DNA of 64,000 bases, from contig NZ_BDCJ01000005.1 of assembly GCF_001613445.1 (NCBI RefSeq), positions 1-64,000 of the forward strand, written 5' to 3'. How positions within the stretch are numbered: position 1 is the first letter of the stretch; the number at the start of each line of letters is the position of its first letter. This stretch comes from Nocardia grenadensis NBRC 108939. Its GTDB lineage: Bacteria; Actinomycetota; Actinomycetes; Mycobacteriales; Mycobacteriaceae. Shown here piece by piece: positions 1 through 6,149 of this stretch. The position numbers were made by a program, and so were the translations under genes. A model generated the notes under the pieces. The model was not told the origin of the DNA and did no database searches. It saw only the letters and a list, made by a program, of their open reading frames with translations.

Positions 1-31
1 TCAGATGCTCTATCCGTTGAGCTACGGGCGC
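1..31 (-). tRNA. tRNA-Arg, 5' part only (cut by window edge)
   Basis: On the minus strand the sequence starts GCGCCCGTAGCTCAACGGAT and continues AGAGCATCTGA, which is the acceptor 5' strand, the D-arm and the start of the anticodon stem of an actinobacterial tRNA-Arg (ACG type). The anticodon itself lies outside the window, so the isoacceptor is inferred from similarity to the known mycobacterial tRNA-Arg(ACG). Confidence 0.8.
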
Positions 32-67
32 ATACGCATATTCAGTTGTTGCCCGGTTTCCCGGGCG

Positions 68-157
68 TGGCGGAGGCGAGAGGATTTGAACCTCCGGTCC
101 CCGTGAAGGGACAACTCATTAGCAGTGAGTCCCATTCGGCCGCTCTGGCACGCCTCC
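68..157 (-). tRNA. tRNA-Ser(GCU)
   Basis: A 90-nt type II tRNA with a long variable arm. Acceptor strands GGAGGCG and CGCCTCC pair perfectly, the discriminator is G, and the CCA end is encoded. The anticodon loop reads ACTGCTAAT, giving anticodon GCU, and the T-arm has GGTTCAAATCC. It lies 36 bp upstream of the tRNA-Arg on the same strand. Confidence 0.95.
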
Positions 158-249
158 TGGAGCCTTCTCTTCGAGGGCACCGGTCCTTTCGAACCGCCGA
201 GCAAGAAGGCTACCCGAGCTTGTAGGAAAACTGCAAAACGGCTGGTAGA

Positions 250-984
250 TCAGCGTAAATGGCTGTCGAACCAGTCGAAGATACGGGTTCGGGGGTCGAC
301 CAGGTCGTCGCCGTCCTCACCGCCCGCGTGGTCGGCGCGGTGGAGCCGGCCGGGGTAGGTGACCACGAGGCTGGCAACGGCGGCGGTGGCGGTGGCGTCG
401 CGGAGGGCGTCCACATCGCCGGCGCACGTGTCCGCCTCGCCACCGAACAGGCCCAGCCAGGGGGCCTGCAGGCGTGGTGCGGCCACCACCAGTGCCTCGG
501 CTTGTTCGGTGATGGGGGCGGTGATACCGGTGGCGCCGACGCTGACCGCGGCGCCGACGGGGCGGTTGGTGGCGACGAGGAAGGTCGCGGTGCCGGCGGT
601 GTCGAAACCGAGCACGCCGATGCAGTCCGGGAAGACGCCGCGGTGGGTGAGCCAGTCGAAGCAGGCATCGAAATCCTCGAAGAGTTCGTCGCCGTACACC
701 CCGGACGCCGACGCGGTGGCGCGGTGGAACAGGTTCGGTGCGACGACCAGCCACCCCTCGACGGCGAGGGCGCGCATGAACTCCAGCAACGATCCGGTGA
801 ACTCTCGCGCCTCGTGCAACAGGACGATTCCGCCACGGGCGAAGCCGTCGGGTTCGATGACTGTGATGGGCACATGTTCGTCGGCTTTCGGGCTGGTGAC
901 AGCCCCTGTCGGCGCTTGGTCGTATCCGTTCGCTTCCGGTTCGCCGCGCCGCAGGAGCGCGATATCGTCATAAGTGCCCGACAT
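250..984 (-). CDS. Dienelactone hydrolase family protein with Asp at the nucleophile position
   Basis: A 244-aa cytoplasmic alpha/beta hydrolase of the dienelactone hydrolase type. The elbow that normally reads GxCxGG is GFDTAG here (residues 126-131), so the usual catalytic Cys is Asp128. Glu58 in LLHEAREF matches the conserved DLH glutamate, and His215/His219 near the C-terminus are candidate catalytic bases. The ATG start at 984 has TACGCT six bases upstream, so the message is probably leaderless. It stands alone, divergent from pat. The substrate is unknown; an Asp nucleophile would suit dehalogenase- or epoxide-hydrolase-like chemistry, or the protein may be inactive. Confidence 0.8.
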   Translation of the reverse strand: MSGTYDDIALLRRGEPEANGYDQAPTGAVTSPKADEHVPITVIEPDGFARGGIVLLHEAREFTGSLLEFMRALAVEGWLVVAPNLFHRATASASGVYGDELFEDFDACFDWLTHRGVFPDCIGVLGFDTAGTATFLVATNRPVGAAVSVGATGITAPITEQAEALVVAAPRLQAPWLGLFGGEADTCAGDVDALRDATATAAVASLVVTYPGRLHRADHAGGEDGDDLVDPRTRIFDWFDSHLR

Positions 985-990
985 GTTCCC

Positions 991-996
991 AGCGTA
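991..996 (-). promoter_or_regulatory. -10 element, leaderless promoter of the DLH-like gene
   Basis: Read on the minus strand this is TACGCT, followed by six bases and the ATG at 984. The spacing puts the transcription start on the start codon. Confidence 0.5.
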
Positions 997-1066
997 GGGC
1001 GATATTCCGGGACCGGGGAGAATTAGTGGTTGAGCAGCCCGAACGTGGCTCGATCGAGACCGGAAC

Positions 1067-1072
1067 TAAGCT
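1067..1072 (+). promoter_or_regulatory. -10 element, leaderless promoter of pat
   Basis: TAAGCT lies six bases before the GTG at 1079, and no Shine-Dalgarno sequence is visible between them. Confidence 0.5.
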
Positions 1073-1078
1073 CGTTAC

Positions 1079-2158
1079 GTGACCGTGCACATCCGGCCGG
1101 ACCTCGATTCCATTCCGGCATACGTTCCCGGCCGCAGCCATCCCGGCGCGGTCAAGCTGGCGAGTAACGAGACCACCATCGGTCCGCTGCCCGCCGCGAG
1201 CAAGGCCGTCGCCGAGGCGGTGGAACTGGCCAACCGCTACCCGGACAACCAGTCCGGCGAACTGCGAGCGGCGCTGGCGGAGTTCCTCGGCGTCGAGCCG
1301 GCGAATATCGCGGTCGGTTGCGGGAGTGTGGCGCTGTGCCAGGAGCTGGTCCAGATCACTTGCGCGGACCCGGCCGACGAGGTGCTCTACGCGTGGCGTT
1401 CGTTCGAGGCGTATCCGATCATCACCCAGGTCGGCAACGCGACCGCGGTGACCGTGCCGCTGCGTGATCATGTGCACGACCTGGACGCGCTGGCCGCTGC
1501 CGTCACCGAGCGGACCCGACTGATCTTCGTGTGCAACCCGAACAATCCCACCGGCACCGCTGTCGGCCGGGCGGAACTGGAGCGGTTCCTGGACCGGGTG
1601 CCCGGCAATGTCCTGGTCGCGCTGGATGAGGCCTACTACGAGTACCTGCGGATGACGCCCGGTGATCATCCCGATGGGGTCGAGCTGGCCCGGAACCGGC
1701 CGAACGTGGTTGTGCTGCGGACTTTCTCGAAGGCCTACGGGCTGGCGGGACTGCGGGTCGGGTACGCGGTGGGCGCGCCGGAGGTGATCGCGGCGCTGCT
1801 GAAGGTGCATATCCCGTTCAGCGTGAGCCGGGTCGCCCAGGCCGCGGCCATCGCCTCCCTGGAGGCCCGCCACGAATTACTGGACCGCACCGAAGCGGTG
1901 ATCGCTGAACGCGACCGGATGCGTACCGCGCTGCTGGCGGCGGGCTACCGGGTGCCGGTGAGCGAATCGAACTTCCTGTGGATCACGTTGGACGCCGCGA
2001 CCACCGAATTCGCGGAGGCGAGCGCGGCGGCGGGCGTGCTGATCCGGCCCTTCGCCGGTGAGGGTGTCCGGGTGACCGCGGGCGATCCGCACGAGAACGA
2101 TCTGTTCCTGGGTTTCGCGACCGACCCGGAGACCGCGGCGCGCTTCGCCGGCTCCTGA
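1079..2158 (+). CDS. pat: Aromatic/histidinol-phosphate-type aminotransferase (Pat)
   Basis: A 359-aa fold-type I PLP enzyme of the HisC/Pat family, of normal family length. The Schiff-base lysine is K218 in TFSKAYGLAGLRVGY. The cofactor-binding segments CNPNNPTG (about 152-159) and ALDEAYYEY (about 181-189) are intact. Actinobacterial Pat proteins transaminate phenylpyruvate, 4-hydroxyphenylpyruvate and related acids. The gene is solitary with no his genes near it, which favours Pat over the histidine-pathway HisC. The GTG start is chosen because TAAGCT is placed for leaderless initiation. Confidence 0.85.
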   Translation: MTVHIRPDLDSIPAYVPGRSHPGAVKLASNETTIGPLPAASKAVAEAVELANRYPDNQSGELRAALAEFLGVEPANIAVGCGSVALCQELVQITCADPADEVLYAWRSFEAYPIITQVGNATAVTVPLRDHVHDLDALAAAVTERTRLIFVCNPNNPTGTAVGRAELERFLDRVPGNVLVALDEAYYEYLRMTPGDHPDGVELARNRPNVVVLRTFSKAYGLAGLRVGYAVGAPEVIAALLKVHIPFSVSRVAQAAAIASLEARHELLDRTEAVIAERDRMRTALLAAGYRVPVSESNFLWITLDAATTEFAEASAAAGVLIRPFAGEGVRVTAGDPHENDLFLGFATDPETAARFAGS

Positions 2159-2164
2159 CCGGCG
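2146..2164. terminator. Short hairpin between convergent genes
   Basis: CGCCGG and CCGGCG flank a 7-nt loop that spans the pat stop codon. The stem is only 6 bp and has no T-tract, so it is at best a weak bidirectional terminator. Confidence 0.3.
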
Positions 2165-2166
2165 GT

Positions 2167-3240
2167 TCAGGCGAGTCCGAGCCCGCCGGCGATGGTGGGC
2201 CAGGAGGTGACCAGTTCGTCGGCCCAGTACGGCCACGAGTGGGTGCCGGTCGGGCGGAAGTTGGCGGTGTAGGTGATGCCCAGGGTGTCGAGACGCTGGG
2301 CCAGCCGGCGGGTGCAGAAATCGGTGGCGGCCTCCAGCGGGCCGCCCATCACCACGCTGGTGGGGGTTTCCGGGTTGGCCAGGGTGTCGTGGACACCCGG
2401 GCGCCCGCTGCCCACCGACAGGTAGAGCGCTTTGCCACGCAGCGCGGCGGCGTGCAGGGTCACGTCGTGGGCGAGCCAGGCCGGGTCGTCGGGGGCGCCG
2501 AACATGTTCTCCGGATCGCCCTTGTAGGTGGAGACGACGATGCGGGCCTGGGCCTGACCGAGATCGGTGCCGGTCGAGAAGCATCCGCTGTGCGCGCCGA
2601 CCGCGGTGTACAGCTCGGGTTTGCGGATGGCGAGCATCATCGCGGCCTCGGCGCCCATTGAGGTGCCGATCACGGCGTTACGGCCGTTCCCCGAGAACCG
2701 GGCGTCCAGCAGCGGGGGCAGTTCCTCGGTGAGGAAGGTCTCCCATTTGTTGACGCCGAGCACCGGGTCGGGGCGCTGCCAGTCGGTGTAGAAACTGGCG
2801 GGCCCGCCGACGGTGAACACCACATTGACCGGTTTGTCGGCGAAGAACCGGGCGGCGTCGCCGCGGTCGAGCCAGTTGTTGCTGTCGGGCTGGGTGCTGC
2901 GGCCGTCGAGCATGTAGACGGTGGGGCGGGGTGTGCTCCGGTCGGTGGGTAGCAGGACCAGCACCTGCACCGTGCGGTGCATGGCCGGTGAATCGACGAA
3001 CACCCGCATCAGCCGGTCGGTCACCGGTTCGGTACCGATGATCGCGGCGTGCGGGGCGGGGACCGGTTCGGCTTTCTCCACCGGGCCGGGGTCCTCGGCG
3101 GAACCGGTGTCGGGCCGCGCGGGCGCGGCATGCGGCGGTTCGGGGGTGGCCGTCGCGGTGCCGGGCAGGATCGCACCGGACAGGGCGAAAGCGCCCGACA
3201 CCACGGTGGCCAGACCGACACGCAACTTCATGGCGCCCAT
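2167..3240 (-). CDS. Secreted mycolyltransferase, antigen 85 family
   Basis: A 357-aa exported esterase of the antigen 85/corynomycolyltransferase family, which moves mycolates onto trehalose and arabinogalactan outside the membrane. The N-terminus has a positive charge and a hydrophobic signal segment ending near TATATP. Ag85 hallmarks are VYMLDG (108-113), NKWETFLTEELP (164-175), nucleophile Ser194 in GTSMGAEA, and His334 in GTHSWPYW. The start at 3240 is preferred because GGAGG lies 9 nt upstream; a second ATG is at 3231. The frame is open further upstream, but that part is Arg-rich and lacks a signal peptide. It is convergent with pat. Confidence 0.85.
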   Translation of the reverse strand: MGAMKLRVGLATVVSGAFALSGAILPGTATATPEPPHAAPARPDTGSAEDPGPVEKAEPVPAPHAAIIGTEPVTDRLMRVFVDSPAMHRTVQVLVLLPTDRSTPRPTVYMLDGRSTQPDSNNWLDRGDAARFFADKPVNVVFTVGGPASFYTDWQRPDPVLGVNKWETFLTEELPPLLDARFSGNGRNAVIGTSMGAEAAMMLAIRKPELYTAVGAHSGCFSTGTDLGQAQARIVVSTYKGDPENMFGAPDDPAWLAHDVTLHAAALRGKALYLSVGSGRPGVHDTLANPETPTSVVMGGPLEAATDFCTRRLAQRLDTLGITYTANFRPTGTHSWPYWADELVTSWPTIAGGLGLA

Positions 3241-3518
3241 CCTGCCAGACCTCCGGGCCGTGACCGCGAACCTGAAACCACCAGCGATAAACCCCTGACC
3301 AGGTATTTCTATGGTGTTGTCGCTGAGTAACTCTGGATTGACCATGATCGACTCGCGGACAGGCGCATATGTGACGGTGGTGTATCTCACGGCCGCGAAC
3401 CGCTCCTGGAGAGAGCCGCGTTCGGGAATCGCGCACTCGGGCACCGCGACCCGGAAAGCCGGAAGAATCCGCGGAGTAATCTCCCTTCGGGAGCCGGACC
3501 GGATGGAGAGAGGACTTC

Positions 3519-4667
3519 GTGGCGGGCGCGCGAATGGTGGGGCTTTTCGCCGGGATCGGAGGTCTCGAACTCGGGCTGTCGGCGCACGGATGGCAAACGA
3601 CTTTGCTCTGTGAAATCGACCCGGGCGCACGGGCGGTGCTGGCGAGCCGCTTCCCCGATGCCGAACTGCACACCGATATCACCCGGCTGCGGGCGCTGCC
3701 GCCGGATACCGAACTGGTCGCCGCGGGTTTCCCGTGTCAGGACCTGTCGCAGGCGGGCCGCACCGCGGGTATCACCGGAACCCGATCGAGTCTGGTCGAC
3801 CATGTGTTCCGGCTGGTCCGGCGCAAACGTGGGCCGCGCTGGCTGCTCATCGAGAACGTGCCGTTCATGCTGCAACTCGGCCGCGGGGCGGCCATGCGCC
3901 ATATCACCGCGGCCCTCGACGAACTCGGCTACACCTGGGCCTACCGGGTGGTGGACGCGCGCGCCTTCGGCCTGCCGCAGCGACGCAACCGGGTGATCAT
4001 GCTGGCCTCGCGCACCGAGGATCCGCGCACGGTGTTGTTCGCCGACGACGCCGGGCCGCGACTGCTGGGTTCCCCGGAGGACGATCCGTGCGGCTTCTAC
4101 TGGACCGAGGGTGTGCGAGGCCTGGGATGGGTGGTCAACGCCGTCCCGACGTTGAAGGGTGGATCGGGTCTCGGTATCGCCAGCCCGCCGGCGGTGCGGC
4201 TGCCGTCCGGGGAGATCGTCACGCCGGGGATCACCGACGGGGAGCGGTTGCAGGGCTTCGCGCCCGGCTGGACCGAACCGGCGCTGGACGCGCCGGGGTT
4301 CCGGCCGGGACAGCGCTGGAAACTGGTGGGCAATGCGGTGAGTGTGCGGATGGCGGCGTGGGTCGGCTCCCGTTTGCGTACTCCGGCCGAGCCGATCCCG
4401 GGGCATATCCCGCTGCCGCCGGGCAGTCCGTGGCCGGGCGCGGCGTGGGGCCGGGCCGGGGCGGCGTTCGAGGTGCCGATCTCGCCGTGGCCCGTGCACG
4501 ACCACTACGAGGACCTGCGCTTCTTCCTCACCGACACGCAGTTGCTGTCGGCGCGGGCCACTGCTGGTTTCCTGCGCCGCACCGGTATGGGGTCGCTGCG
4601 TTTCCCGGCCGGGTTCCTCGACGATGTGCAGGCCCACCTGGATCGGATGGGAGGCTGGGCGGCATGA
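3519..4667 (+). CDS. DNA (cytosine-5-)-methyltransferase
   Basis: A 382-aa C5-cytosine methyltransferase. Motif I FAGIGGLELGL (10-20) binds SAM, motif IV GFPCQDLSQAG carries catalytic Cys73, motif VI is IENVPF, motif VIII is FGLPQRRNRV, and motif X VGNAVS is near the end of the catalytic part. About 90 further residues follow motif X. The GTG start at 3519 directly precedes motif I. The stop overlaps the start of vsr (ATGA), so the two are translationally coupled. No restriction endonuclease is adjacent, so this is an orphan-type methylase paired with mismatch repair. The recognition sequence cannot be read from the protein. Confidence 0.92.
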   Translation: MAGARMVGLFAGIGGLELGLSAHGWQTTLLCEIDPGARAVLASRFPDAELHTDITRLRALPPDTELVAAGFPCQDLSQAGRTAGITGTRSSLVDHVFRLVRRKRGPRWLLIENVPFMLQLGRGAAMRHITAALDELGYTWAYRVVDARAFGLPQRRNRVIMLASRTEDPRTVLFADDAGPRLLGSPEDDPCGFYWTEGVRGLGWVVNAVPTLKGGSGLGIASPPAVRLPSGEIVTPGITDGERLQGFAPGWTEPALDAPGFRPGQRWKLVGNAVSVRMAAWVGSRLRTPAEPIPGHIPLPPGSPWPGAAWGRAGAAFEVPISPWPVHDHYEDLRFFLTDTQLLSARATAGFLRRTGMGSLRFPAGFLDDVQAHLDRMGGWAA

Positions 4668-5863
4668 CCGGCGACGGCTCGTGGCGTCCGCCGACCGACG
4701 CGGCGACCAGTGCGCGGATGTCGCGGCAGCGGCGCGCGCATACCGCCCCAGAACTGGCACTGCGTCGTGAACTGCATCGGCGGGGCCTGCGCTACTTCGT
4801 GGACCGCGCGCCGATCCGGGGGCAGCGGCGCCGCGCGGACGTGGTGTTCCCGCGCCGGCGGATCGCGGTCTATGTGGACGGCTGTTTCTGGCACCGCTGT
4901 CCCGACCATGCCACCGACCCGAAGAACAATGCCGCCTGGTGGGCGGAGAAACTGGCCGGCAATGTCGCGCGGGACCGGGCCACCGACGCGGCATTGCGCG
5001 CGGCGGGCTGGCAGGTCGTCCGGATCTGGGAACACGAGGATCCGGTGCGGGCCGCCGACCGGGTGCAGGCGGCCCTGGGGGAAGATCCGACGGGCCCGGA
5101 AACCGCTGGGATTCAGACATATCCCGGAAGTAGGGTCGGAGCCGTGCCCAGCGATTTCATCGAACTGCTCACCGCGCGGACGCAGGCGGTCACCGACGCC
5201 ACCCGCGCGCTGCTCGCCACCGTCGACACTCTGGACGACGCGGCGGTCGCCGCTCCGTCGGCGCTAGCGGGCTGGACCCGGGGCCATGTGTTGACCCATC
5301 TGTCCCGCAATGCCGACAGCCTGGTCAATCTGCTGCTCTGGGCCCACACCGGGGTGGAGACGCCGCAGTACGCCAGCGCCGCCTTGCGGGACTCCGATAT
5401 CGCGGCGGGTGCGCCGCGTCCGCTCGCCGAACAGCGCGCCGACCTGGTGGAGTCGGCCGACCGGCTGGCCGGGATGGCCGGAGTGCTCTCCGCCGAGCAG
5501 TGGCGGACGGAGGTCCGGACCAGGCAGGGGACACCGGTCGAGGCGACCCGGATCCCGTGGATGCGGTTGCAGGAGATCCTGATCCACCACCTCGACCTGG
5601 ACGCCGGTTACACCCACGCGCACTGGCCGGCGGATTTCGTGGCCGAACTGCTCGCCGAGGCCGCCGTCGACCTGGGCGGGCGTGCGGGCGTGCGGTCCTT
5701 CGCCGTCGATGCGACCGATACGGGTTTCACGGCGATCATCGGAGCGGGGGAGCCGGAGCAGGTCGTGGCGGGGCCGGCGTCGGCGCTGCTGGCCTGGCTG
5801 CTGGGCCGTGGTGCGGACAGCGCGCTGCCGCAGCCGCTGCCGGAACTGCCCGCCTGGCGCTGA
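4664..5863 (+). CDS. vsr: Vsr mismatch endonuclease, frame open into a mycothiol-dependent isomerase domain
   Basis: The first 160 codons encode a very-short-patch repair endonuclease, which nicks T:G mismatches left by deamination of 5-methylcytosine. Visible landmarks are TAPELALRRELHRRG, Asp59 in RADVVFP, the zinc/active-site loop GCFWHRCPDH (73-82), and WQVVRIWEHE. The ATG overlaps the methyltransferase stop (ATGA). Unusually there is no stop codon after the Vsr domain: the same frame runs into the DinB/MDMPI-type protein starting at codon 161. The product could be a 399-aa Vsr-MDMPI fusion, or two proteins made from an internal start at 5144. Typical Vsr is about 135-150 aa. Confidence 0.8.
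   Translation: MTGDGSWRPPTDAATSARMSRQRRAHTAPELALRRELHRRGLRYFVDRAPIRGQRRRADVVFPRRRIAVYVDGCFWHRCPDHATDPKNNAAWWAEKLAGNVARDRATDAALRAAGWQVVRIWEHEDPVRAADRVQAALGEDPTGPETAGIQTYPGSRVGAVPSDFIELLTARTQAVTDATRALLATVDTLDDAAVAAPSALAGWTRGHVLTHLSRNADSLVNLLLWAHTGVETPQYASAALRDSDIAAGAPRPLAEQRADLVESADRLAGMAGVLSAEQWRTEVRTRQGTPVEATRIPWMRLQEILIHHLDLDAGYTHAHWPADFVAELLAEAAVDLGGRAGVRSFAVDATDTGFTAIIGAGEPEQVVAGPASALLAWLLGRGADSALPQPLPELPAWR
5131..5136 (+). promoter_or_regulatory. -10 element for an internal leaderless start inside the vsr frame
   Basis: TAGGGT ends 7 nt before the GTG at 5144, the same arrangement seen at other leaderless genes here. GGAAG also lies just upstream. This supports separate expression of the downstream domain. 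Confidence 0.45.
5144..5863 (+). CDS. Maleylpyruvate isomerase family mycothiol-dependent protein (internal start)
   Basis: A 239-aa protein of the DinB-like MDMPI family, starting at an internal GTG in the vsr frame. The N-terminal four-helix part contains LAGWTRGHVLTHLSRNADSL, with the conserved His of the GHVLTHL motif, and RLQEILIHHLDLDAGY supplies the later His/Asp metal ligands. Family members isomerise or transfer mycothiol-linked substrates, mycothiol being the actinobacterial thiol. No gentisate or maleylpyruvate pathway gene is nearby, so the actual reaction is unknown. It shares its frame with vsr but has its own -10 element, so two genes lacking an intervening stop is the simpler reading. 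Confidence 0.75.
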   Translation: MPSDFIELLTARTQAVTDATRALLATVDTLDDAAVAAPSALAGWTRGHVLTHLSRNADSLVNLLLWAHTGVETPQYASAALRDSDIAAGAPRPLAEQRADLVESADRLAGMAGVLSAEQWRTEVRTRQGTPVEATRIPWMRLQEILIHHLDLDAGYTHAHWPADFVAELLAEAAVDLGGRAGVRSFAVDATDTGFTAIIGAGEPEQVVAGPASALLAWLLGRGADSALPQPLPELPAWR

Positions 5864-6046
5864 GTGGAACTGCTTGCCCGGCGCTGAATGCATCCGTTTG
5901 CCCGGCTATGAGTGGGCTTGTCCACCCGGCGGCGCAGGGACTGTCCACCTGGCGCGGAGGGGACTGTACGACCAGCGCGGAGTGCACTTGTCCGCCCGGC
6001 GTGGAGTGCATCCATCCGACCGGCACGAAGTGCACCCGTCCGACCG
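5856..6046. repeat. Degenerate 24-bp tandem repeat, about eight units
   Basis: Units of 23-24 bp follow one another with the pattern GGCGyGGAGTGCAyyyGTCCgaCC. The best-conserved copies start near 5976, 5999 and 6023, and earlier ones are more diverged. The block begins over the last codons of the isomerase gene and fills most of the gap to the MMPL gene. There are no spacers, so it is not a CRISPR array. Confidence 0.75.
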
Positions 6047-6097
6047 GAGTGGGGTGGGCCTTCCCCGTGGCAGGAACGGAGAGTGGCCGGGAACGGG

Positions 6098-6130
6098 AAC
6101 GGCCGGCGTCCATTGCGGACGCCGGCCGTT
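6098..6130. terminator. Strong bidirectional terminator
   Basis: A perfect 14-bp inverted repeat, AACGGCCGGCGTCC / loop ATTGC / GGACGCCGGCCGTT, followed by TT on the plus strand and AA mirrored on the other. It lies between the convergent isomerase and MMPL genes. Confidence 0.85.
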
Positions 6131-6149
6131 TTCCGGAGATACCGGTGGA

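Noticed and set aside
5856..6046. Possible CRISPR array
   Set aside because: Units are contiguous 24-mers with gradual divergence, no spacers and no cas genes.
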